Assembly: GCF_047238125.1 (NCBI RefSeq)
Contig: NZ_JBDFMH010000004.1
Coordinates: 5,583-69,582 of the forward strand
Origin: JBDFMH01 sp047238125
Lineage (GTDB): Bacteria > Pseudomonadota > Alphaproteobacteria > Sphingomonadales > Sphingomonadaceae
Length of the DNA: 64,000 nucleotides
Reading direction: 5' to 3'
The notes below the pieces were generated by a model. It was not told the origin of the DNA and made no database searches. It saw nothing but the letters and a program-made list of their open reading frames with translations. Below, one piece after another: positions 1 to 7,657 of this stretch (positions within the stretch are counted from its first letter, which is position 1; the number at the start of each line of letters is the position of its first letter). Position numbers and translations under genes: made by a program.

Positions 1-1871
1 GTGTCGTTCACCAACGTAATCCGCGCCCGCTCACCGTTGCGGAACGGGATCGGGTCGGCCGGGTCGCTGAGCTTCTGACCGTCGAAGCCCCACATGTAGC
101 GTTCCATGTTGCCCGTCAGATGGATCTCGAACTGACGTGACGGCGCGCGCACGTCCGGGTTGGGCTGAAGCGCAACGAGGTCGCGATAGGTAAGGACGCG
201 GTGGTCGACGTCCTCCAGCCCTTGGGGAGGTTCGCCGCTGCGATCCGTGGGGGAGGGCGAGATGGTCTGAACGCCTGGTCCCATCTTGACTCCCGGCGCA
301 TTCCTCGGGTCGCGCATGTTCATGCTCATCCCGCCGCCTGAGCCGTGGTCCATGCCGGCCATCCCGCCAGCCTGGCCGGACCCGCCCTGCATCGCGCTAT
401 GGTCCATGCCGGCCATGCTGCCGCCGCTCATCTGGCCGTGATCCATGCCGGCACCGCCCGCCGCCATCTGGCTGTGATCCATCCCCGGCATGGCAGCGCT
501 GCCCATTTGGCTGTGGTCCATGCCGGACATCCCCGCCATTGCGGCGCCGACCGCGACGGTTCCGTGATCGGTCGGTCCCTTCCAGCCGGTCAGCTTCCAC
601 AAGTTGCGCGAGGCATTCTGCATGACGGTCGGATCGAGCCCGCGCTTCGCGACCGGCCCTTTATCTTTCATGCCGGACATGCCCTCCATGCCGGACATGC
701 CCTGCATCCCGCCCATGCTGCTCATGTCCATGCCCATGTCGGTCATGGTTAGCAGCGTGCGCGGGCGGAGCGGCGGAACCGGCGCGATCATGCCTTCACG
801 CGGAGCAAGCGTCGCACGCCCCATGCCGGAACGGTCGATCGCCTCGGAAACGAAGCTATAGGCCCGATCCTCGGGCGTCACGATCACGTCGAAGGTCTCG
901 GCGACGCCGATCTGGAATTCGTCCACCTTGACCGGGCGCACATTCTGCCCGTCGGCCTGCACGACGGTCATCGGCAGGTCGGGAATGCGGACGTTGAAAT
1001 TGGTCTGGGCTGCGGCGTTGATGATCCGCAAGCGGACCCGCTCGCCCGCTTTGAACAGCCCCGTCCAATTGTCATACGGCCCGTAGCCATTCACCAGGAA
1101 GGTGTAGGTCGATCCGGTGACGTCGGCGATGTCGGCGGGGTCCATCCGCATCTTGCCCCAGTCGATGCGGTCCTTGAGGGGCATTTCGCGACCCGCAAGC
1201 AAGCCAGCGAGGGTCGGCCGCTGATAGTTGAAGTAGGCGCCGCCCATCTGCTTTAGCTTGCGGAAAATCTGTTCGCCGGTCATCTGGCTGTGGTCGGACA
1301 GCACGATCACATGCTCGCGGTCGAATGCGATCGGATCGGCACCTGCCGGGTCGATCACGATCGGCCCGTAGAGCCCTTCCTGCTCCTGCTCGCCCGAATG
1401 GCTGTGATACCAATAGGTGCCCGACTGCACGATCGGGAACTCGTAAACGAAGGTCGAGCGCGCCTTGATGCCGGGGAAGCTGATCCCGGGCACCCCGTCC
1501 ATTGGGAAGGGCACGAGCAACCCGTGCCAGTGGATCGAGCTGTCCTCGTCGAGGTTGTTGGTGACGGAAAGGCGAACCTTCTGCCCCTCCTTTAAGCGGA
1601 TGAGCGGAGCCGGCACCGTGCCGTTGACGCCGATTGCTGGCGTTGACTTGCCATCGACGGGAAGTTTGAAACTGTCGATCGTCAACGCGATGTCGGTTCC
1701 CGAAACAGTCGGGAGCGGCTTGACAATGCCGCGGGAGACGGGTTGCGCCCACGCAGGCATATAAGCTGAAAGCGCCAGCCCGCCGCCCGCTAGGGCGGCG
1801 CCGCGTAGTACCTGGCGACGGTCGATAGTGCGGCCCATGCGATGCTCAAGCTCTCGATCAGAAATGTCCAT
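1..1871 (-). CDS. copA: Copper resistance multicopper oxidase CopA (C-terminus cut by window edge)
   Basis: Periplasmic multicopper oxidase of the PcoA/CopA family, which oxidises Cu(I) and binds copper. The frame is open from the ATG at 1871 to the left edge (about 623 codons); the C-terminal copper motif lies outside. Visible: Tat signal with RR at residues 18-19 followed by a hydrophobic stretch and PAWAQ; ligand motifs HWHG (about 114-117) and YWYHSHSG (about 153-160); the family stretch NMERYMWGFDG near the edge. Residues about 370-515 are Met/His-rich with repeated MDHSQM, MAGMDH and GMSGM units, typical of copper-scavenging CopA proteins. A copB partner would be expected further left (inference). 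Nothing argues for another identity. Confidence 0.95.
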   Translation of the reverse strand, partial: MDISDRELEHRMGRTIDRRQVLRGAALAGGGLALSAYMPAWAQPVSRGIVKPLPTVSGTDIALTIDSFKLPVDGKSTPAIGVNGTVPAPLIRLKEGQKVRLSVTNNLDEDSSIHWHGLLVPFPMDGVPGISFPGIKARSTFVYEFPIVQSGTYWYHSHSGEQEQEGLYGPIVIDPAGADPIAFDREHVIVLSDHSQMTGEQIFRKLKQMGGAYFNYQRPTLAGLLAGREMPLKDRIDWGKMRMDPADIADVTGSTYTFLVNGYGPYDNWTGLFKAGERVRLRIINAAAQTNFNVRIPDLPMTVVQADGQNVRPVKVDEFQIGVAETFDVIVTPEDRAYSFVSEAIDRSGMGRATLAPREGMIAPVPPLRPRTLLTMTDMGMDMSSMGGMQGMSGMEGMSGMKDKGPVAKRGLDPTVMQNASRNLWKLTGWKGPTDHGTVAVGAAMAGMSGMDHSQMGSAAMPGMDHSQMAAGGAGMDHGQMSGGSMAGMDHSAMQGGSGQAGGMAGMDHGSGGGMSMNMRDPRNAPGVKMGPGVQTISPSPTDRSGEPPQGLEDVDHRVLTYRDLVALQPNPDVRAPSRQFEIHLTGNMERYMWGFDGQKLSDPADPIPFRNGERARITLVND

Positions 1872-1946
1872 CTAGTCTTGATACGCAACGCGCTCACATA
1901 GCCCTCAACCTTTGTGAAAAACGACGCACGCTGATCGGCATCCGGG

Positions 1947-3197
1947 TCACTCGACACGGGGGCTGCGACTGGCGAGTAGCCTGGAAGTCAAAAACGAACG
2001 CACGGTCCCTGTGTGCCTCTCAGTGAATCGCGCAAAGACCCAGCACACGACAATGGCCAATGCGAGCGCTCCTCCCATAAGGAGGATATTGGCTGCGGTC
2101 GGGGGCATCCGCTCGGAACTGAGCAGCATAGCCGCCGCGAACGCGATCACTGGAAAATGCAGAGCATAAAGCGAGAAGCTGGCCTGCGCGCCATAGGCAG
2201 CTAGCGGCTGCAGCCAGCGGGGGGCAGGCGGATCGACCAGCAGCAGCACATAGAGAAAAAGCGCGAACGTCGCTGCCAGCGCCAATTCCAGATATGCCAG
2301 GCCGATAATTCGTACAGCGATCAGCATCAAGATCAGGGCGGCGCTGGCAACGCTCAACCAGATGCCGCGAAGCGGGGGGCGGCGGTCCTCATCGGTTCGC
2401 GCACGAGTTGCCCGGTAAAGCGCGGCACCGCAAAGCCAGCAGCCAAAGCCGATCACCATATGCGGTACGATCCACGCAAGGCCGATCGCCAGTAGAAACG
2501 GTGAAATACGGCGTGTGCGCCAGCTAACGATGATGGCCGGAAACCAGATATAGAACCAGAACTCGTAGGCCAGACTCCAAAGCGGACCATTTGTGCCGAA
2601 TGGTGCGACCACAATGCCTTGCAAGAAAAAGATATTGCCGAGCAATACGCGCCAACTGAGCGCATCACCGACGTTCCTGCGGAGCACGTAGGTATCGGTC
2701 GCACCGCTGTGTGTTGTTGACTCGATGCCAACAAGGGCAATCGCGTCGAGCACACCGCCGATCGCCAGCGCGGGCAACAGGACCACCAGCAGCCGGGCGA
2801 GCCGGTCGATCAGGTAATTCGGCCATCGCCAGCCCACCACGACCCGGCGCTCGACGCTGCGAGTGATCCAATAGCCGCTCAAAACAAAAAACAGGATGAC
2901 GCTTGCATGTGCATAGCCAGCGAGAAAATACGCGGCTGCAGCCAAGACCGATGTTTGGCCGGAATAATCTTCAATCAACAGATACCATGCATGCGCGAAC
3001 GCGACGATGATCGCGAGCGCGCCGCGCATGGCATCCATCGCCACAAAGGCACCATGATCCGGCTCCGGGTCATCGCGCCCAGAGTTAACCGACTTGCCGT
3101 CGTCGCGACGCGCGTCCTGTGTATCCCCCATATCCGGAATACGCAGATCGACCACGCATCCCTCGCGCCGCCTGATTCCGTCAGAGGACTGCGGCAA
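1947..3197 (-). CDS. Acyltransferase 3 family membrane protein
   Basis: Multi-spanning integral membrane acyltransferase (OafA/YrhL/NolL type) that O-acylates surface glycans; the substrate cannot be read from sequence. The family start appears as MDAMRGALAIIVAFAHA, with the catalytic-type Arg and His in the first helix, followed by FFVLSGYWIT and a GPLWSLAYEFWFY segment. The frame opens at a TTG at 3197, six bases after the sigma factor stop. An ATG at 3131 or the ATG at about 3039 before MDAMRG are alternative starts, since the first 50 residues are hydrophilic and unlike the family. It is the last gene of the ECF sigma operon, so it may be sigma-controlled (inference). Confidence 0.85.
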   Translation of the reverse strand: MPQSSDGIRRREGCVVDLRIPDMGDTQDARRDDGKSVNSGRDDPEPDHGAFVAMDAMRGALAIIVAFAHAWYLLIEDYSGQTSVLAAAAYFLAGYAHASVILFFVLSGYWITRSVERRVVVGWRWPNYLIDRLARLLVVLLPALAIGGVLDAIALVGIESTTHSGATDTYVLRRNVGDALSWRVLLGNIFFLQGIVVAPFGTNGPLWSLAYEFWFYIWFPAIIVSWRTRRISPFLLAIGLAWIVPHMVIGFGCWLCGAALYRATRARTDEDRRPPLRGIWLSVASAALILMLIAVRIIGLAYLELALAATFALFLYVLLLVDPPAPRWLQPLAAYGAQASFSLYALHFPVIAFAAAMLLSSERMPPTAANILLMGGALALAIVVCWVFARFTERHTGTVRSFLTSRLLASRSPRVE

Positions 3198-3202
3198 TCG
3201 CC

Positions 3203-3766
3203 TTACATTAGCGATGCCGCTAGTTTCTGACGGGCACGGTAGAGGCGCGTTTCCACCGCCTTTTCGCTAATCGATAGAACGGCCGCGGTCTCAGCTTGGC
3301 TAAGCCCTTCGATGGTTCGCAACACCAAAGGCTCCTTCAGCGTGGCAGGAAGGCCGGCGATGGCCCGTGTCACACGGTCCAACTCCTGCCGATCGCCGGT
3401 CGCATCATCGGCCCCCACCTGGTCGTCAACAACCGCCTCGGCCTCGGGGCCGATCGGTGTCGCGAACGACAGGAAACGGCGAACCGTCCGCTTACGTCCC
3501 CAATCGCGGCACTTGTTGATCGCGATCGTGGACAGCCACGCACGCATCGAACGCTGGCCATCGTAGCGAGGCATGGCTTGATGGGCTGCGACAAAAGTTT
3601 CCTGTAGCAGGTCCAGCGCCTCGTCGGTTTCACCGACGCAGGCTCGCACCACGCGGAAAACGGATTGGCGATGACGGCGCATGATCTCGGCGAAGGCGGC
3701 TTCCCGCCCCGCGATGCTGAGCGTCGCAAGCTCACCCTCGGAAAGTGCCGTCCAATCGAAGCTCAC
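3203..3766 (-). CDS. ECF RNA polymerase sigma factor (CnrH-like)
   Basis: 187-residue extracytoplasmic-function sigma-70 factor. Region 2 is visible at residues about 20-90 (AFAEIMRRHRQSVFRVVRAC then DLLQETFVAAHQAM and AWLSTIAINKCRDWGRK); region 4 at about 130-185 (LPATLKEPLVLRTIEGLSQAETAAVL, helix-turn-helix, ETRLYRARQKL). It is preceded by a CnrX-like sensor and a small CnrY-like membrane protein, so release from the anti-sigma protein by periplasmic metal is the likely control. The order Y-X-H matches cnrYXH of Cupriavidus. The nearest candidate targets are its own operon and the divergent copCD genes. Confidence 0.9.
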   Translation of the reverse strand: MSFDWTALSEGELATLSIAGREAAFAEIMRRHRQSVFRVVRACVGETDEALDLLQETFVAAHQAMPRYDGQRSMRAWLSTIAINKCRDWGRKRTVRRFLSFATPIGPEAEAVVDDQVGADDATGDRQELDRVTRAIAGLPATLKEPLVLRTIEGLSQAETAAVLSISEKAVETRLYRARQKLAASLM

Positions 3767-3776
3767 TCGCCAGAAC

Positions 3777-4217
3777 TCACCGGGCGTCGTCGGTGAGCGC
3801 CTTCACCACCGCCTGGTCGAACTGCCCAGTCTGATTGGGCCGGAGAAGCTCTCGCATGGCAAATATGTGCGCGAGCGTCGCCTTCTGTAGCTCGCCCATG
3901 ACCGCGTGGCTGCGATCGACCGCCGCGGCGACGCGGGGGCCGTTGCCGTGCTCGGCTTCGATCGCCTCCGCCAGCCTTGCATTATCGGCTCTCAACTCAA
4001 GCTCGAAGGCGCGACGCTGCACCGCAAACCGCTGTTCCAACACCTCAAGGCGAGCCTGCTGGTTTGCGTCCAGCGCCAGCTTGTGATGCAGCACGTCGTG
4101 CAATTCTGCCCCAGGCTGTGCTTTCGGCGGGAGCAGCGCCCGTCCGACGAACACACCGCCGATCGCGGCGATGAAGCACGAGATGACGCAGAGTACCAAG
4201 CGGGTGCGGCCGCTCAT
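3777..4217 (-). CDS. Periplasmic heavy-metal sensor (CnrX/Spy-CpxP-like)
   Basis: 146 residues: an N-terminal transmembrane anchor (about residues 6-27) and a periplasmic alpha-hairpin domain with long charged helices (LDANQQARLEVLEQRF, LELRADNARLAEAIEAEHG). It has the size and layout of the 'periplasmic heavy metal sensor' family. HDVLHHK near residue 40 and EAEHGNG near 88 hold histidines that could ligate metal. Start ATG overlaps the stop of the upstream small membrane gene; the sigma gene follows 10 bases later. Inferred role: metal-dependent relief of anti-sigma inhibition. Metal specificity is not visible; context suggests copper. Confidence 0.8.
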   Translation of the reverse strand: MSGRTRLVLCVISCFIAAIGGVFVGRALLPPKAQPGAELHDVLHHKLALDANQQARLEVLEQRFAVQRRAFELELRADNARLAEAIEAEHGNGPRVAAAVDRSHAVMGELQKATLAHIFAMRELLRPNQTGQFDQAVVKALTDDAR

Positions 4218-4489
4218 GGCGCGCCGACGAGCAAGGTCGAGGGCGCGAGCGGCGATACTGGTCCGAGCGGAGATAGCGTCGAGGCCGCGCTAGCCTCATT
4301 TGCCGGCACGCCCGCGCCGACAATCCCCATGACGAGCGCAAACGCGATCGTCATGGCCCCCAGGCCCATGCCGGTGCGAGCGGCTGGTCGCGCAGCAATG
4401 CGCGCGAGCACCCTGGCTTCGATTCCATCGAGGCTCGCGGGCACCGGGGCCCGCGCCAGCCTCGTCAATACTGCGTCGAGGTCGTTCAT
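4214..4489 (-). CDS. Small membrane anti-sigma factor candidate (CnrY-like)
   Basis: 91-residue protein beginning MNDLDAVLTRLARAPVPASL, with one transmembrane segment (about residues 42-62) and a short periplasmic tail. Size, topology and position as first gene of an anti-sigma/sensor/sigma trio match CnrY-type anti-sigma factors, whose short N-terminus binds the sigma factor. No sequence motif proves this. ATG at 4489 has GGAG eight bases upstream; a GTG at 4498 would sit on top of that ribosome site, so 4489 is preferred. Translationally coupled to the sensor by a 4-base overlap. Confidence 0.6.
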   Translation of the reverse strand: MNDLDAVLTRLARAPVPASLDGIEARVLARIAARPAARTGMGLGAMTIAFALVMGIVGAGVPANEASAASTLSPLGPVSPLAPSTLLVGAP

Positions 4490-4536
4490 GTCGTTCACTC
4501 CGTCCCCTTAGCATGGATTACGCAAGCGCTGCTCTC

Positions 4537-4563
4537 ATCCCTCACCAAATGTCTTTGAGGGAT
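4537..4563. promoter_or_regulatory. 8-bp inverted repeat between the sigma operon and copC
   Basis: ATCCCTCA at 4537-4544 and TGAGGGAT at 4556-4563 form a perfect 8-bp inverted repeat with an 11-base spacer, in the 128-bp region between the divergent small membrane gene and copC. It looks like an operator for a dimeric regulator. No T-run follows, which argues against a terminator. Confidence 0.45.
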
Positions 4564-4617
4564 GGTCGAACGGGGCGCGTAATGAAGGACAGGAACCTCC
4601 TGTTGAAAGGCCCCTCT

Positions 4618-4986
4618 ATGCGTCGCTTATCTGTTCTGACTGCTGCTGCTGCCGCTCTAACGTTCGCCGGCACAGCCTACGCGCATCCCAAACTGGTTTC
4701 CGCCAGCCCGGCCGCTAACGCGACGGTCGCCAAGCCCGCTCGCCTCGAGCTGCGTTTCAGCGAAAAGCTCGTGCCAGCCTTCTCCAAGGCTGATCTGATC
4801 ATGGCCGCCATGCCCGGTATGCCGGAGATGAAGATCGCCAGCACCGCAGCACTTGCCTCCGATGGCAAGACCCTCGTCGTCACACCGAAGGCGCCGCTCC
4901 ACTCGGGGCGCTACAATGTCGCCTGGAATGTCGTCTCGACCGACACGCACAAGATCGCCGGTACTTATACCTTCACAGTGAAGTAA
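4618..4986 (+). CDS. copC: Periplasmic copper-binding protein CopC
   Basis: 122-residue CopC. Sec signal peptide (MRRLSVLTAAAAALTF, cleavage AYA-HP), leaving the N-terminal His of the mature protein that ligates Cu(II) in this family. The beta-barrel core follows (PKLVSASPAANATV, LELRFSEKL, MAAMPGMPEM, GRYNVAWNVVSTDTHKIAGTYTFTV); the VSxDxHxxxG stretch carries another copper ligand. ATG at 4618 is chosen because it starts the signal peptide and has GAAAGG seven bases upstream; a longer frame from 4513 adds sequence with no homology signal. copD follows four bases later. Confidence 0.93.
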   Translation: MRRLSVLTAAAAALTFAGTAYAHPKLVSASPAANATVAKPARLELRFSEKLVPAFSKADLIMAAMPGMPEMKIASTAALASDGKTLVVTPKAPLHSGRYNVAWNVVSTDTHKIAGTYTFTVK

Positions 4987-4990
4987 GGCG

Positions 4991-5917
4991 ATGGGGGACT
5001 GGTGGCTGATCGGTGTCCGCTTTGCGCTTTACCTGACGCTGGCGGCGCTGTTTGGCCTTTCCGCATTCGGCCTCTATGGGCTGCGGGCAGGCGAGCGCGG
5101 CGACGCGCTCGCGTTGCGCCCGTGGCTCGTCGTGAGCGCGGCGCTCGCCCTCATCTTTTCGGCCGTTTGGGTCGTGCTGATGGCCTCCTCGATGGCGGGA
5201 ACGCCAGCTTGGCCGGTCGACCAAGAAGCGGTCGGCGCCCTACTCACGGGGTCAGCGATCGGGGTGGCCTGGAAGCTCCGAATGGTCGTGCTCGCCCTGG
5301 CGGCACTGGCCGCCATGCTCGCCGGTGGTCGGGACGCTTGGCTGGGCATCGTCGCCCTATGCTCGGCTGTCGCGCTCGGGACGCTGGCATGGACGGGGCA
5401 CGGGGCAATGGACGAGGCCGCGATGGGCTGGGTCCATCTTGCCGCTGATATTCTCCACCTGATCGCCTCGGGTGCCTGGGTCGGCGCGCTGCTTGGATTG
5501 ATCCTTCTCGTCTCCCGGCCTGCCGCACGCGTTGACGCGGCGCATCTCGGGCTGACGCACCGCGCGCTCCATGGGTTCGGGACAGTGGGAACGGTTGTGG
5601 TCGGCACGATCGTCGTCACCGGCCTGGTCAACGGTTGGATGCTGGTCGGGATCGGCAACGTCACCGCGCTCGCGGCGACCCTCTATGGTCAGCTCCTCCT
5701 CGCCAAGCTGGCGCTGTTCGTCGCCATGCTGGGTCTCGCCTCGCTCAACCGTTTCCGGCTGACGCCGGCATTCGAGCGGTCGATCGCCGCTTCCGATCAT
5801 GGGCGCGCACTCGGCGCGCTGCGGACAAGCCTCGCGATCGAGACGGCCTGCGTCGTTGCGATCCTCGGGCTCGTTGCCTGGCTGGGCACGCTCTCCCCGC
5901 CTGCCTCGGCGATGTGA
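4991..5917 (+). CDS. copD: Copper resistance inner-membrane protein CopD
   Basis: 308-residue polytopic membrane protein with about eight hydrophobic segments. The conserved WVHLAADILHLIASGAWVGALLGL (His-containing helices) and HGFGTVGTVVVGTIVVTG are diagnostic of CopD/PcoD, thought to move copper across the inner membrane together with CopC. The gene sits four bases after copC with the usual C-D order. C-terminus ends in a final helix (TACVVAILGLVAWLGTL). Confidence 0.92.
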   Translation: MGDWWLIGVRFALYLTLAALFGLSAFGLYGLRAGERGDALALRPWLVVSAALALIFSAVWVVLMASSMAGTPAWPVDQEAVGALLTGSAIGVAWKLRMVVLALAALAAMLAGGRDAWLGIVALCSAVALGTLAWTGHGAMDEAAMGWVHLAADILHLIASGAWVGALLGLILLVSRPAARVDAAHLGLTHRALHGFGTVGTVVVGTIVVTGLVNGWMLVGIGNVTALAATLYGQLLLAKLALFVAMLGLASLNRFRLTPAFERSIAASDHGRALGALRTSLAIETACVVAILGLVAWLGTLSPPASAM

Positions 5918-5969
5918 TGCGCGTCCGGGGAGCCCTCGCGTTCCCCGGCCCGACAGGCGCTTGCGCCTG

Positions 5970-6239
5970 ATGGATCAATCCCTCCTTCTCGACGAGACGG
6001 GCAGGATGCTGGTCGTGGTCGGCCTGATCTGCGTGGTGCTGCTCGTGCCGATGATGATCGTCGGGCTGATTATCAGCATCATTCAGGCCGCCACCTCGAT
6101 CAGCGAACAGACGCTGAGTTTCGTCCCCAAGCTCATCGCCCTGGGCGTCTGCCTGATCGTGTTCGGGAGCGCCGCGGTCGAGCTGCTGACGAAGTTTACT
6201 GGCGAGCTGTTCGACGTGATCGCGCGGATGGGGCACTAG
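5970..6239 (+). CDS. Orphan FliQ/SctS-like export-apparatus protein
   Basis: 89 residues, two transmembrane helices, and the FliQ family core IISIIQAATSISEQTLSFVP followed by KLIALGVCLIVFGSAAVELL and a C-terminal FTGELFDVI. FliQ is a small ring component of the flagellar/type III secretion gate, normally encoded with fliP and fliR; neither is present here. ATG at 5970, 52 bases after copD, gives the family's usual length of about 89 residues. Whether it works in export or has another job in this copper cluster is unknown. A pseudogene is unlikely because the frame is full length and the core is intact. Confidence 0.85.
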   Translation: MDQSLLLDETGRMLVVVGLICVVLLVPMMIVGLIISIIQAATSISEQTLSFVPKLIALGVCLIVFGSAAVELLTKFTGELFDVIARMGH

Positions 6240-6255
6240 CAACGCGGCGCCCGGT

Positions 6256-6279
6256 GCGCGGGCGGCCGACCGCCCGCGC
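6256..6279. terminator. GC-rich hairpin between convergent genes
   Basis: GCGCGGGCGG (6256-6265), loop CCGA, CCGCCCGCGC (6270-6279): a perfect 10-bp stem with a tetraloop between the converging fliQ-like and Cys-rich genes. No U-run follows on either strand, so termination is inferred from position and stem strength. Confidence 0.5.
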
Positions 6280-6289
6280 TAGCGGGTGG

Positions 6290-6625
6290 TCAGACCGCCA
6301 TCTTCTCGCACGCCTCGGCACAACGCAGGCAGGCTTGGACACAATCCTCCATGCCGTCGAGCCCCTGGCAGCTCTGCGCGCACGCACGGCAAATCTCGGC
6401 GCACTCGCGGCAGATATGACGGTGATGCTCGGAGCCGCGGGCCATGAAGTCCAGCGCGACCGAGCATATCTGCGCGCAGTCGAGCATGATCTTGATGTGC
6501 TGCGGCTCGGCGTGGCGGCCGCCTGCTTCCAAGCAATGGTTCACTGCCATCGACAGGCAGGTCACATGGCATTGGTGGCAGGCGTCCATGCACTCCTGCA
6601 TCTCGGCGCTCATCTGATGGTGCAT
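6290..6625 (-). CDS. Cys-rich four-helix-bundle copper-storage protein (Csp/DUF326)
   Basis: 111 residues from the ATG of MHHQMSAEMQECMDACHQC. Regular CxxxC and CxxC spacing along four helices (ECMDACHQCHVTC, CAQICSVA, HICRECAEICRACAQSC, CVQACLRCAEAC) is the signature of Csp proteins, in which cysteines lining the bundle core bind many Cu(I) ions. No signal peptide, so a cytosolic (Csp3-like) form is likely. A frame extending to 6640 adds only MEGRT. Lies in the same orientation as the DUF4396 gene behind it, separated by 84 bases. Confidence 0.9.
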   Translation of the reverse strand: MHHQMSAEMQECMDACHQCHVTCLSMAVNHCLEAGGRHAEPQHIKIMLDCAQICSVALDFMARGSEHHRHICRECAEICRACAQSCQGLDGMEDCVQACLRCAEACEKMAV

Positions 6626-6709
6626 CGTTCGTCCTTCCATTGGCCCCGCCCATTTGTAGATACGCGGCGCAGCGCTCGATCCCTTGTCGAGCGCGCCGGA
6701 AGAGCGTCG

Positions 6710-7594
6710 TCACATCGTCCAACGGCCTCCGATCGTCGCCACGATGATCCCGGCGCCAAGCGCGAGCAGCGTCAGCACGGCCATCGCGACGATCTGCGCC
6801 GACGTCGCGCTTGGACCATCGGCCATACCTGCCATGCCGGCCATCGTCCCATGTTCCATTCCGGGCATGGGGGCGGCGCCGGCCTTTTCGGCCGCCATGT
6901 CGTGCCCGCCATGCCCGAGCGCACGCACCGTGCCCATGCCGTGCTTCAAGCGGACACCGACGAGCCATAGGTTGACCGGGTAGGCGACAGCGAAGCCGAC
7001 GAGCGTGGCGAGCGACATCACGCCCCAGAAGCGAAGCGAGCTGGCGTGCATCGCCGCCATGTCCCGGCTCATCAACACCACCATCGTCGGAATCATCCCG
7101 GCCATGACCGCATTCATCGACAACCATTCGGGGATGAAGGACGCGCGAAGCGCTCCCCAATAGGAGCCGCCCGCCATGTCGCGCATGAACAGCGCCTGGA
7201 AGATGAGAAGGCCGAAGCCGAAGCCGAAAACATATTCTGCGATCACATCCTGCCACATCGGCAGGCCGAGCGCGGTCGTGAGCGCCGCCGCCACGATGAT
7301 GCCGGTGGCGTCGCCGGCTATGCAATGGATCGAGGAGCCGAACGCCTGCTTCCAAAGCGGCCGAACGAAGTTCTCGTGCCGCTGCGTCGCCGGCTCCTGG
7401 CACGACAGGACATAGGCCGCCGCCATCACCGGGCCGCCATAGAGCGTGACCAACAGCCAGCCCCACTTCATCACCTTCAGCTCGGGATTGCGGGTGAACG
7501 CATTCCACGCGACGTAGGCGACGGACAGCGCGGTCAGCACGAACCAAACGATCAACAGCGGATCGAGCCAGGGAACCGGGGAAGGCATCGTCAC
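6710..7594 (-). CDS. DUF4396 family membrane protein
   Basis: 294 residues with six or seven predicted membrane helices (LDPLLIVWFVLTALSVAYVAW, WLLVTLYGGPVMAAAYVLS, MNAVMAGMIPTMVV and others) and a conserved HENFVRPLWKQAFGSSIHC(I)AGDATG segment typical of DUF4396. C-terminal third has a Met/His linker (APMPGMEHGTMAGMAGM) and a last helix, a composition seen in copper-handling proteins. Function unknown; often found in copper clusters. GTG at 7594 has GGAG seven bases upstream; ATG at 7588 is an alternative. Confidence 0.75.
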   Translation of the reverse strand: MTMPSPVPWLDPLLIVWFVLTALSVAYVAWNAFTRNPELKVMKWGWLLVTLYGGPVMAAAYVLSCQEPATQRHENFVRPLWKQAFGSSIHCIAGDATGIIVAAALTTALGLPMWQDVIAEYVFGFGFGLLIFQALFMRDMAGGSYWGALRASFIPEWLSMNAVMAGMIPTMVVLMSRDMAAMHASSLRFWGVMSLATLVGFAVAYPVNLWLVGVRLKHGMGTVRALGHGGHDMAAEKAGAAPMPGMEHGTMAGMAGMADGPSATSAQIVAMAVLTLLALGAGIIVATIGGRWTM

Positions 7595-7602
7595 GGCGGT
7601 TC

Positions 7603-7620
7603 TCCTCTACTGCTAGAGGA
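7603..7620. promoter_or_regulatory. Short inverted repeat upstream of the DUF4396 gene
   Basis: TCCTCTA (7603-7609), CTGC, TAGAGGA (7614-7620): perfect 7-bp arms nine bases before the GTG of the DUF4396 gene. The half-site resembles MerR-family operators, but no matching -35 is visible. It overlaps the ribosome-binding site, so repression or an mRNA hairpin are both possible. Confidence 0.35.
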
Positions 7621-7657
7621 TACGTGGCCCCCGATCTTACCCCTTAGCGAGGGCGGC

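Noticed and set aside
345..752. Repeated CCATGCCGGCCAT-like units resembling a repeat array or a plus-strand gene
   Set aside because: They are the codons of the Met/His-rich repeats of copA on the minus strand; spacing is irregular and there are no spacers, so not a CRISPR.
1072..1752. 226-codon minus-strand frame
   Set aside because: A shadow of copA; the true frame gives HWHG and HSH copper motifs, this one gives Arg-rich nonsense.
5970..6239. Type III secretion or complete flagellar locus
   Set aside because: Only fliQ- and fliE-like genes are present; no fliP, fliR, flhA, flhB, ATPase or rod genes.
6279..7547. 422-codon minus-strand frame
   Set aside because: Off-frame shadow of the DUF4396 and Cys-rich genes.
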